Shown here in pieces: positions 7,528 through 14,240 of a DNA stretch of 29,904 nucleotides. Every line of letters starts with the position of its first letter. The stretch's first letter is position 1. The position numbers were made by a program, and so were the translations under genes. Origin of the DNA: JBKEDC01 sp047972995 (lineage in GTDB: Bacteria > Bacteroidota > Bacteroidia > Bacteroidales > Prolixibacteraceae); contig JBKEBD010000039.1 of NCBI GenBank assembly GCA_047972995.1, forward strand, positions 1 through 29,904, in the 5' to 3' direction. The notes under the pieces are model-generated. The model made no database searches, was not told where the DNA came from, and saw nothing but the letters and a program-made list of their open reading frames with translations.

Positions 7528-7535
7528 CAAAGGTA
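7528..7535 (-). promoter_or_regulatory. -7 box almost abutting the radical SAM start codon
   Basis: Minus-strand TACCTTTG is a full TAnnTTTG match. Only four bases (CGGC) separate it from the ATG at 7523, which implies a leaderless or near-leaderless mRNA. Confidence 0.5.
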
Positions 7536-7648
7536 TAAAAGAGGAAGCAATGCAGGCGCATGGCTACCCGAATTATTTTTAAATTAGAATAACACCGAGC
7601 AATTGCACAAACAGCGAAAAAATAAGCTAAAGCATCAACAAAAAAATG

Positions 7649-7656
7649 TATATTAG
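7649..7656 (+). promoter_or_regulatory. Possible -7 box for the DUF4301 gene
   Basis: TATATTAG differs from TAnnTTTG at one base and lies 26 bases before the ATG at 7683. Weak evidence. Confidence 0.3.
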
Positions 7657-7682
7657 CAACCGAATTAGAAAACTTTAATCAA

Positions 7683-9194
7683 ATGTTAACCGACAAGGAC
7701 TTAGAATTTATAAAAGAGCGCGGTAGTGATGAAGCTACAGTAAAGGCTCAAATAGAGAATTTCAAAAAAGGATTTCCTTTTTTACCATTAATAGCCCCTG
7801 CAGAAGTAGGAAACGGCATCATTCAATTGAGTGAAGACGAGGTAGAAAGCTTCATTCACACTTACGAAGAAAAAGTGAGCGAAGGACTAGAGCCTTTGAA
7901 ATTTGTGCCAGCATCGGGTGCTGCAAGCCGAATGTTTAAAGCCTTGTTTTCAGCAAAAGAAGATTTAGAAGCCGGGAAAAGCGAAGCCGAGGTTTTAGCA
8001 AGCCAAGATATTGCACAATTTCACAACGACATTAAAAAGTTTGCCTTCTATAAAGACCTTTCAGCAGTAGCTGGAAAGCCTGCCGAAGAATTAAGCTTAC
8101 TCGATAAGCTAACATTTCTTCTTACAGAAAAGGGCTTGAATTATGGTGCATTGCCTAAAGGTCTGTTGAAATTCCACAACTACAACGAAGCAAATAGAAG
8201 CTCGTTTGAAGAACACTGTGTGGAAGGAGCTAGCTATGCCCTAGATAGCCATGGTAAAGTGTCCATTCATTTCACCGTTTCGCCAGAACACCAAGTTAAA
8301 TTTGAAGAACATTTAGCAGAAAAATTACCACGCTACACCGAAGAGTTTCAAGCAAATTATAGCATTTCGTTTAGCTGCCAGAAATCGGAAACCGACACAA
8401 TTGCAGTAACTCCTGATAACCAACCTTTCCGCACCGAAAACGGACAAGTGCTTTTCCGTCCTGCGGGTCATGGGGCATTAATCGCCAACCTCAATGAACT
8501 CGATGCCGATGTTATTTTCGTGAAGAACATCGATAATGTGGTGCCAGATCATCTAAAATCGGAAACCATTCGCTATAAAAAAGCATTGGCAGGATTGTTG
8601 CTCGACACACAAAAAGTGCTTTACACCTATCAGCAAGCATTTGACCAAAACGATAATACTAAACTTACTGCCACTTTCCTCGAAAAAGCAGCTCAGTTTT
8701 TAGAAAAGAACCTAAACACCAAAACGCCACAAAACATTAGCGACAAGAAAAGCTATCTGAAAGAGAAGTTCAACCGTCCGTTGCGTGTGTGTGGTATGGT
8801 GAAAAATGAAGGCGAACCGGGTGGAGGTCCTTTCTGTGCCTTAAATGCCGATGGTTCATCATCGTTGCAAGTGGTGGAAGCCTCTCAAATTGATTTTGCC
8901 AATGAGCAGCAAAGTAATTTTGCTAAATCTGCCACTCACTTCAACCCCGTAGATTTAATTTGTGCCACCAAAAACTATAAAGGAGAAGCATACAATCTCT
9001 TAGATTATGTAGATGCTGCCACAGGTTTCATTTCAAGCAAATCGCAAAGCGGAAAAGAACTGAAAGCACAAGAGTTGCCGGGTTTATGGAATGGTGCAAT
9101 GTCAGATTGGAACACACTATTTGTGGAAGTGCCCATTTTAACATTCAACCCAGTGAAAATTGTGAATGATTTGCTAAGACCAGAGCACCAATAG
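7683..9194 (+). CDS. DUF4301 family protein, probably nucleotidyltransferase-like
   Basis: A 503-residue cytoplasmic protein of a family found mainly in Bacteroidetes and without an established function. It opens MLTDKDLEFIKERG. FVPASGAASRMFK (residues 74-86) resembles the nucleotide-binding G-x-x-S-R-M loop of sugar nucleotidyltransferases. FRPAGHGALIANLNELDAD and then VIFVKNIDNVVPD resemble the P-G-H-G and I-x-N-x-D-N blocks of UDP-sugar pyrophosphorylases. I infer, without proof, a GT-A fold and possible nucleotidyl transfer. There is no signal peptide or membrane segment. A terminator follows directly, so it is its own unit. Confidence 0.8.
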   Translation: MLTDKDLEFIKERGSDEATVKAQIENFKKGFPFLPLIAPAEVGNGIIQLSEDEVESFIHTYEEKVSEGLEPLKFVPASGAASRMFKALFSAKEDLEAGKSEAEVLASQDIAQFHNDIKKFAFYKDLSAVAGKPAEELSLLDKLTFLLTEKGLNYGALPKGLLKFHNYNEANRSSFEEHCVEGASYALDSHGKVSIHFTVSPEHQVKFEEHLAEKLPRYTEEFQANYSISFSCQKSETDTIAVTPDNQPFRTENGQVLFRPAGHGALIANLNELDADVIFVKNIDNVVPDHLKSETIRYKKALAGLLLDTQKVLYTYQQAFDQNDNTKLTATFLEKAAQFLEKNLNTKTPQNISDKKSYLKEKFNRPLRVCGMVKNEGEPGGGPFCALNADGSSSLQVVEASQIDFANEQQSNFAKSATHFNPVDLICATKNYKGEAYNLLDYVDAATGFISSKSQSGKELKAQELPGLWNGAMSDWNTLFVEVPILTFNPVKIVNDLLRPEHQ

Positions 9195-9219
9195 TTCAAT
9201 TTTAGCAAGTTATAAATAG

Positions 9220-9265
9220 CAAAGGCACAAGATGTACATTAGCATCTTGTGCCTTTGTTATTTTT
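9220..9265 (+). terminator. Rho-independent terminator after the DUF4301 gene
   Basis: A 15-bp perfect stem (9220-9234 with 9243-9257) with the loop TACATTAG, followed by TTATTTTT. It closes the DUF4301 unit. Confidence 0.85.
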
Positions 9266-9307
9266 ACATTTAAAGCAATGCCGATGATACAATCAGCGAA
9301 GTATTGT

Positions 9308-9315
9308 TATCTTTG
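9308..9315 (+). promoter_or_regulatory. Bacteroidetes -7 box for the 9336-12594 gene run
   Basis: TATCTTTG followed by CA is a full TAnnTTTG match, 20 bases before the ATG at 9336. This may be the main promoter of the TPR, editing-domain, TatD-like and tcdA genes. Confidence 0.6.
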
Positions 9316-9335
9316 CAGTTCGTAATTAATAGTGT

Positions 9336-10754
9336 ATGAGTCAAGAACAAGAAGATTTTTCAGAAGATGATGAGCAAATAGCAGAAGCTGTAGCTCGATT
9401 TAAACAAGCGGAAGAAGAAGGGGTTACTCCTTATTTCGATGTGTTCGAATATGAAGGGATTATCGATTATTTCATGGAAGAAGCCGAAGTAGATTTAGCA
9501 TGCCGTGCGTTGTCGTGTGCTTTAGAAGTTCATCCGAATTCTTTTGAAATAAAATTAAAGAACGTACAAATTCAACTCTTTAATGGAGAAGCCCTGAAGG
9601 CCTTAGAGTTATTAGAAAAGTTAGAAAATATAGAACGCGAAAATGTAGATTTAAACCTAGCCAAAGGAACAGCCTACATTCAGTTGGGAATGTTAGAAAA
9701 GGCCATTGAATTATACCATTTTGCCAATGAACAATCAGGCGAAATAGACTCCGATTTAGCCTACGATATTGCCTTGTCACTTCAACAAGCAGAAGACTAT
9801 GAACGTGCTATTTCATTCTTGCAAGCAGCCTATGAAGAAAGCGAAAATGTTTCGCTAATGTATGAATTGGGCTACTGCTACAGTAGAATTGGTGAGGTAG
9901 AAAAGGGCACAAAATGCTATGAGGATTTTCTCCGAGATGAACCACTAAATGCTGCGGTTTGGTATAATTTAGGAATTAATTATAATCAGCTAGGCGAATT
10001 TCAGAAAGCCGTTGAAGCTTACGACTATGCCATTGCTCTGCAAGAAGATTTAGACCAAGCATTATTCAACAAAGGCAATGTACTTGCCAATGTGCAGCAT
10101 TATGCCGAAGCCATTGAATCTTATCAAGAATATTTACAGCTTACACCCGATAGCGAAGAAGGACATATGTATTTGGCAGACTGCTTTCTTGCAACCAATC
10201 AATTTAAAGAAGCCTGCATTCACTATAAAGAAGCCTACGATTTGAACCATTCAAATATAGATGCTTTGCACCATATTGCTGTGTCTCTCATGAGTGATGG
10301 ACGCTTTGAATCAGCTCTCAAAATTATGGATGAAGTGTTGCTGCAAGAAAGTAATAATCCGTTGTTTCTAACCACATTTGGTAACATCAATTATGAGTTA
10401 GATGATTACGCTAAAGCCACCGAGGCTTATAAAAAAGCATTGGCTATCGACGAACATTGCATGGTAGCTTGGGGAGCTCTAGCCGATATAGCAGCGCATA
10501 AAGAAAGTTTGATTCAGGCATTGGCAATTATTGAAACTGGCATGATTAAGAACCCCGAAGATTTATATCTGACAATAAAAAAGGTGGTCATTTTAGTGGA
10601 AATGGACTTAGAACTAGAAGTGATGGATGTGTTGAAAGATGCGCTAAAACGCGATGATTCCGAGGCATTTTGTCAGTTGCTGCAGTCGCAAGTAGAAGAG
10701 GAAACCGAAAATAAATTAGCTCAGAAAGTAATCAAGCTGATAATAAAAAACTAG
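9336..10754 (+). CDS. Cytoplasmic TPR-repeat protein
   Basis: A 472-residue protein made almost wholly of tetratricopeptide repeats after an acidic N-terminus (MSQEQEDFSEDDEQIAEAV). Clear repeats include GTAYIQLGMLEKAIELYHFA, AVWYNLGINYNQLGEFQKAV and ALFNKGNVLANVQHYAEAI. There is no signal peptide or membrane segment, so it should act in the cytoplasm as a protein-binding scaffold. TPR proteins of this sort are widespread in Bacteroidetes and their partners are mostly unknown. It is the first gene of a plus-strand run. The next gene starts 53 bases after its stop, with a small hairpin between, so partial co-transcription is likely but not certain. Confidence 0.85.
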   Translation: MSQEQEDFSEDDEQIAEAVARFKQAEEEGVTPYFDVFEYEGIIDYFMEEAEVDLACRALSCALEVHPNSFEIKLKNVQIQLFNGEALKALELLEKLENIERENVDLNLAKGTAYIQLGMLEKAIELYHFANEQSGEIDSDLAYDIALSLQQAEDYERAISFLQAAYEESENVSLMYELGYCYSRIGEVEKGTKCYEDFLRDEPLNAAVWYNLGINYNQLGEFQKAVEAYDYAIALQEDLDQALFNKGNVLANVQHYAEAIESYQEYLQLTPDSEEGHMYLADCFLATNQFKEACIHYKEAYDLNHSNIDALHHIAVSLMSDGRFESALKIMDEVLLQESNNPLFLTTFGNINYELDDYAKATEAYKKALAIDEHCMVAWGALADIAAHKESLIQALAIIETGMIKNPEDLYLTIKKVVILVEMDLELEVMDVLKDALKRDDSEAFCQLLQSQVEEETENKLAQKVIKLIIKN

Positions 10755-10764
10755 CATTATTCGA

Positions 10765-10781
10765 GGGAAGATACTCTTCCC
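10765..10781 (+). other. Small hairpin between TPR gene and editing-domain gene
   Basis: GGGAAGA (10765-10771) pairs with TCTTCCC (10775-10781) around a 3-base loop. A weak T-rich stretch follows (TTCTGAATTTT). It may be a leaky terminator that lowers expression of the downstream three genes. Confidence 0.45.
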
Positions 10782-10807
10782 TTCTGAATTTTCATGAAAT
10801 AGAAGCA

Positions 10808-11221
10808 ATGAAAGTATTGGTTATGTATGTGCGAAATTTTTCCTACAAAACCGCTGAAACAAGCGTGGAGGAGGTTGAATTTATTGCCAAACAAGAACGT
10901 TTTGAAAATGCCATATTGGCATTTGTTCAGGTGGAAGAAAAAGATGAGGAAAAAGATTTTGCCAATCGAGGTAAGAAGCTATCGAATCATCTGAAATGGA
11001 CTGCAAGAAAGAACAATACGCAAAACATTATACTACATTCTTTTGCTCATCTTTCAGAGTCGAAAGCCTCGTCAGATTACACACTTAACTTACTGAATAA
11101 TTGCGAAGAACGATTGGCAAGTGTAGATTACATCGTGGCACAAACACCCTTTGCCCATTTCCTCGACTTAACTATTGATGCACCAGGCTTTTCTTTAGCT
11201 CGAATTTGGGCAGACCTCTGA
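10808..11221 (+). CDS. Free-standing threonyl-tRNA synthetase editing-domain homologue (tRNA-Thr_ED)
   Basis: A 137-residue protein that matches the N-terminal editing domain of archaeal threonyl-tRNA synthetases (Pfam tRNA-Thr_ED, DTD-like fold), which removes serine mischarged on tRNA-Thr. Visible family blocks are the start MKVLVMYVRNFSY, the strand ENAILAFVQVEEKDEE, the hallmark HSFAHLSESKAS (archaeal form Y-x-F/Y-A-H-L-S-S), a helix TLNLLNNCEERLA, and TPFAHFLDLTIDAPGFSLAR (archaeal form A-P-F-G-Y-Y-K-x-F-x-I-x-x-K-G-H-P-L-A-E-L-S-R). The lysine after PFG, which I recall as catalytically important in the archaeal domain, aligns with a leucine here, so activity or substrate may differ. The window also holds a complete bacterial-type thrS with its own editing domain, so this protein is extra. 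It precedes the TatD-like gene by nine bases. Confidence 0.8.
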   Translation: MKVLVMYVRNFSYKTAETSVEEVEFIAKQERFENAILAFVQVEEKDEEKDFANRGKKLSNHLKWTARKNNTQNIILHSFAHLSESKASSDYTLNLLNNCEERLASVDYIVAQTPFAHFLDLTIDAPGFSLARIWADL

Positions 11222-11230
11222 CACATACCA

Positions 11231-11881
11231 ATGACTAAAACGATTAATTTCCACGTACATCATCCCTTGCCAGCTTCTTACCAAGGTGTGGTAAGCTCTT
11301 CTATTGTGCAACCTTTTGAGCCCTTGGCTCAGCAAGTTTATTCGGTTGGCTTGCATCCATGGGATATAATTAAGGTTGAAAGTAATTGGCTTGAATGCTT
11401 AGAGAAATTGCTGCAACACAATCAAGTAGTTGCTATTGGCGAGTGTGGTATCGACCATGCCTTAGATATTCCTGTGATTCTGCAAACTGAATTGTTTGAA
11501 GATCAAATCAGGCTATCAGAAAAATACCAGAAACCGCTTATTATTCATGCTGTTCGCTCTTATTTTGAACTTATCTATTTGAGAAGGAAACACCAAGCTA
11601 CTCAACCATGGATTATACACAATTATAATGGGAATTTGCAAACTACCCAGCAGTTGTTGAACTACCAGTTTCTATTTTCGTTTGGAACTGCAATGGAGAA
11701 ATCAAAGAAGAACTATCAGACCATCATTAGAGCAATTCCTTTGAACCGCCTGCTAGTTGAAACCGATAATTCACACGTCAATATTGAGCTGCTTTATGAA
11801 CGAGGAGCTCAGATTCTGGGTATAGAAGTAACAGACTTGAAAGAGCAAATACATCAGAATTTTATAAACTTATTTCAATGA
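11231..11881 (+). CDS. Short TatD-like metal-dependent hydrolase
   Basis: A 216-residue amidohydrolase-fold protein of the TatD group, shorter than usual (about 260). The normal D-T-H-x-H-L opening is replaced by NFHVHHPL, but the H-x-H metal ligands remain. The other ligand blocks are also present: VAIGECGIDHA (Glu), PLIIHAVRSY (His), WIIHNYNGN (His) and LLVETDNSHV (Asp). The segment after the first motif is compressed. TatD family members are annotated as DNases, and a related cyanobacterial enzyme (DTD3) is a D-aminoacyl-tRNA deacylase, so the substrate here is open. It starts nine bases after the editing-domain gene and overlaps tcdA by four bases (ATGA), which implies translational coupling. 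Confidence 0.82.
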   Translation: MTKTINFHVHHPLPASYQGVVSSSIVQPFEPLAQQVYSVGLHPWDIIKVESNWLECLEKLLQHNQVVAIGECGIDHALDIPVILQTELFEDQIRLSEKYQKPLIIHAVRSYFELIYLRRKHQATQPWIIHNYNGNLQTTQQLLNYQFLFSFGTAMEKSKKNYQTIIRAIPLNRLLVETDNSHVNIELLYERGAQILGIEVTDLKEQIHQNFINLFQ

Positions 11882-12594
11882 CAAATTGGTTAGATCGTAC
11901 TCAACTCATGTTGGGCGAGGAGAAATTAAATAAACTAAAATCAAATCATGTGTTGGTGATTGGATTAGGTGGAGTGGGTGCTTATGCGGCAGAAATGCTC
12001 TGCCGAGCTGGAGTGGGAGAGCTTACCTTAGTAGATGGCGATGTGGTGGATGTTACGAATAGAAACCGACAGTTGCCCGCTTTAATTTCTAACACTGGAA
12101 AGCCCAAAGCAGAGGTACTTGCCGAGCGTTTTCGAGATATTAATCCAGAGGTGAAACTTCATGTAATGGCTGAATATCTGCAAGATGAGCGTTTAATTGA
12201 GGTTCTTGAACGATGTAAATATGATTACGTGGTAGATGCAATAGACACGCTTACGCCCAAAGTTTCACTGGTGTACGCTTGTGTGCAGCGAAACTTGCCC
12301 ATTGTTAGCTCGATGGGGGCTGGCGGAAAGTTCGACCCCATGCGGGTAACCACAGCCGATATAAAAAAATCATACAACTGTCGATTAGCAAAACAACTGC
12401 GCAAGCGATTGCACCGATTAGGTATAACCAAAGGTATTACGGTAGTATTTTCGCCTGAAGAGGTTGACCCTTCATGTGTTCGAATTGAAGAAAGTAAGCA
12501 TAAGAAATCTGCTGTTGGCACAATTTCATATATGCCCCCGTTGTTTGGTTGCCATGTAGCAGCAGCTGTTATTCGAGGGTTGGTGTCGGAATAA
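11878..12594 (+). CDS. tcdA: tRNA threonylcarbamoyladenosine dehydratase
   Basis: An E1-like ATP-dependent enzyme (TcdA/CsdL) that dehydrates t6A at position 37 of ANN-decoding tRNAs to the cyclic ct6A form. It has 238 residues, slightly short but complete. It begins MTNWLDRTQLMLGEEKLNKL. The nucleotide-binding loop is GLGGVG at 29-34 and the Asp after strand two is in LVDGDVVDVTNRNRQ. DAIDTLTPK, SSMGAGGKFDP and KSYNCRLAKQLRKRL match the family. The start overlaps the TatD-like stop (ATGA), so the two are coupled. An inverted repeat lies 21 bases after the stop. It is the last gene of the run and faces a convergent RNA methyltransferase gene. Confidence 0.93.
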   Translation: MTNWLDRTQLMLGEEKLNKLKSNHVLVIGLGGVGAYAAEMLCRAGVGELTLVDGDVVDVTNRNRQLPALISNTGKPKAEVLAERFRDINPEVKLHVMAEYLQDERLIEVLERCKYDYVVDAIDTLTPKVSLVYACVQRNLPIVSSMGAGGKFDPMRVTTADIKKSYNCRLAKQLRKRLHRLGITKGITVVFSPEEVDPSCVRIEESKHKKSAVGTISYMPPLFGCHVAAAVIRGLVSE

Positions 12595-12614
12595 TTCTCA
12601 TTTTCTGGGGCAAT

Positions 12615-12640
12615 GAGCAATTGCAAGCTTGTAATTGCTC
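12615..12640 (+). terminator. Inverted repeat after tcdA (possible terminator)
   Basis: GAGCAATT (12615-12622) pairs with AATTGCTC (12633-12640), and CAAGCTTG between them is itself self-complementary. No strong T-run follows, so termination would be weak. Confidence 0.4.
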
Positions 12641-12705
12641 AAGTTTCATAAAAAACGAAGAATAAATTGCATATAAAGATACTATCATGTGCTATTTATT
12701 GTAGA

Positions 12706-12832
12706 TTAAAGCACTTCGGTTAAATTGTTGAATGTAAAAATATCAGAGGAAAGTTCCTCGATGAAATTGTCAAAGGTAAAACATCAGAATAAAGTGCTTC
12801 GGTCAAGTTAGCAAAAGAAAAAACGCCGTAGA
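12706..12832. repeat. Three diverged tandem repeats, 41-42 bp period
   Basis: Units begin with AAAG at 12708, 12750 and 12791. Each continues with a TTCGGT-like core (CACTTCGGTTAAATTG, TTCCTCGATGAAATTG, TGCTTCGGTCAAGTTA), then an A-rich stretch, and units one and two both end in ATCAGA. The third unit merges into the terminator stem. Alignment was done by eye. Confidence 0.5.
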
Positions 12833-12869
12833 TGCGAAATAACATTTATATTTCACATCTACGGCGTTT
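12821..12869 (-). terminator. Strong terminator of the RNA methyltransferase gene
   Basis: A 14-bp perfect stem (12821-12834 with 12856-12869) extended by GAAAT/ATTTC inside. On the minus strand it is followed by TTTTTTCTTTT, so it ends the leftward transcript. Confidence 0.9.
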
Positions 12870-12912
12870 GTATAATTCATTTAAGTGCTTGTGCATGAAT
12901 AATGTGTAGCAA

Positions 12913-14058
12913 TTATTTACCTTCTTCAAGCATTTCTTTGCGAGTTCCCGCAAAAGTTTCATATTTTCTAAATGAACACTCAATAGAACCATTCAATAGA
13001 TTAATTTTTGTAGATGGTTTTAATCCGATCCATTTCAAGCAAGGTTTTGTGCTAATAATCCAAGCAGTGCTGCCTTCAAACTCATGTTTGAATTTCTCAC
13101 CAATTACGCCGTAAAGCTCTTGATCGCCGCTCTCAATACGCTCACCATAAGGTGGGTTGAATATAAATAGATCAACATTTTTCGGGCGGTCAAGATTTGC
13201 AATATCCTTTTGTTTGAATCGCACAATATCATCGACACCTGCATTTTCCGCGTGTTTAAAACACATCTGAATATTTCTTCGGCTAATGTCAGAACCATAA
13301 ATGCTGAATTCTACATCTTCATCAATATTGGCTTCCTCTTTAATTTTGTTGTAAATCGTAATATCAAAGTTTTTCCAATTCATGAATGCATAATCGCGAC
13401 CGATATCTCCAGGGCGAATGTTCTTTGCCATCATGGCAGCTTCTATCACAATAGTGCCCGAGCCACACATCGGATCGGCAATAGGGCTTTTCTTATTCCA
13501 ACCCGAGAGTAAAATCATTCCTGCAGCCAAAGCTTCCGAAATAGGAGCTTCGTGGCGTTCTGTGCGGTATTTTCGTTTGAAAAGAGGATCGCCACTAGCA
13601 TCGAGCGATATAATGACATTGTCGTTTGCAATATGCACATTCACCACAACTTGTGGGAATTTGATATCTACCGATGGACGTTGTCCGGTAATCCTACGGA
13701 ATCTATCTACAATAGCATCCTTCACTTTTAGTCCAGCGAACATAGAGTTGCGGAAAAGGTCGGAATTAAATGCTATCGCCTGAACGGCAAAGGTAGCATC
13801 GAATTCAAAGATTTTTTCCCACTTAATGTCGGCAGCTCTTTTGTAAAGGTCGTCTACTTTTTTGATTTTGAACTCTTCTAGGTTAACTAAAACCTTCAAG
13901 GCAGTGCGGAGTGAATAATTGGCGCGATACATCATTTCTAAATCTCCAGAGAAATATACAGCGCGTCGACCGACTTGAACATCGTCGGCTTGAAGGTTAA
14001 TTAATTCTTCTGCCAACACATTTTCTAGTCCGGCGTAGGTTGTAGCTACAAGCTTCAT
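12913..14058 (-). CDS. THUMP-domain class I RNA methyltransferase (RlmL/YpsC-like)
   Basis: A SAM-dependent N2-guanine-type RNA methyltransferase of 381 residues, resembling the N-terminal methyltransferase half of RlmL and the YpsC family. The first 55 or so residues (MKLVATTYAGLENVLAEELI) are the ferredoxin-like lead-in, followed by a THUMP domain (about 60-160). The SAM-binding motif I is DPMCGSGT at 195-202 and the catalytic motif IV is NPPYGER at 301-307. Both are intact, and the N-P-P-Y signature is that of amino-group methyltransferases. The target is probably 23S rRNA but cannot be told from sequence. It has a consensus promoter and its own strong terminator. Confidence 0.93.
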   Translation of the reverse strand: MKLVATTYAGLENVLAEELINLQADDVQVGRRAVYFSGDLEMMYRANYSLRTALKVLVNLEEFKIKKVDDLYKRAADIKWEKIFEFDATFAVQAIAFNSDLFRNSMFAGLKVKDAIVDRFRRITGQRPSVDIKFPQVVVNVHIANDNVIISLDASGDPLFKRKYRTERHEAPISEALAAGMILLSGWNKKSPIADPMCGSGTIVIEAAMMAKNIRPGDIGRDYAFMNWKNFDITIYNKIKEEANIDEDVEFSIYGSDISRRNIQMCFKHAENAGVDDIVRFKQKDIANLDRPKNVDLFIFNPPYGERIESGDQELYGVIGEKFKHEFEGSTAWIISTKPCLKWIGLKPSTKINLLNGSIECSFRKYETFAGTRKEMLEEGK

Positions 14059-14075
14059 ATTTTGTTATATCAGTG

Positions 14076-14091
14076 TGGGGGAATTCCCCCA
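14076..14091. other. 16-bp perfect palindrome in the methyltransferase leader
   Basis: TGGGGGAATTCCCCCA lies between the promoter and the start codon of the minus-strand gene. In RNA the G-run and C-run can pair as a tight hairpin near the 5' end of the message. It may be an operator or an mRNA 5' stabiliser. Confidence 0.5.
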
Positions 14092-14105
14092 ATTATAATT
14101 GTCTG

Positions 14106-14136
14106 CAAAAATAACGTTTGCTATGGAAAGGGCAAA
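14106..14136 (-). promoter_or_regulatory. Consensus Bacteroidetes promoter of the RNA methyltransferase gene
   Basis: On the minus strand a -33 TTTG (14133-14136) is separated by exactly 19 bases from a -7 TATTTTTG (14106-14113). This is the best promoter match in the window. The -33 element lies inside the stem of the terminator of the upstream gene. Confidence 0.75.
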
Positions 14137-14140
14137 CGTT
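14113..14140 (-). terminator. Terminator hairpin after serine acetyltransferase gene
   Basis: AACGTTTGC (14113-14121) pairs with GCAAACGTT (14132-14140) with a 10-base loop. The minus strand continues ATTTTTG and the plus strand continues in T. It overlaps the promoter of the next gene. Confidence 0.7.
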
Positions 14141-14240
14141 TTTTAATCCAGAGTGTCATATAAAATTTTTGCTCTGGTTGTTTTGGCTTTACCGCTTTTG
14201 AAATAATAGTGTGGCAATAAGGCAATTTTAGCCTTCTGGT

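Larger units (their letters stand above)
12595..12912. other. Intergenic region of 318 bases between convergent genes
   Basis: It holds, left to right, a 26-base inverted repeat, about 65 bases of AT-rich DNA without clear features, three diverged tandem repeats of 41-42 bases and a strong terminator of the minus-strand gene. I see no credible coding frame: the repeat period is not constant in multiples of three. Confidence 0.7.

Noticed and set aside
12706..12832. CRISPR array
   Set aside because: The repeats are imperfect, directly abutting, without unique spacers, and there are no cas genes.
13210..13783. Plus-strand open frames across the RNA methyltransferase gene
   Set aside because: They are antisense to a gene with complete catalytic motifs and have no recognisable protein features of their own.
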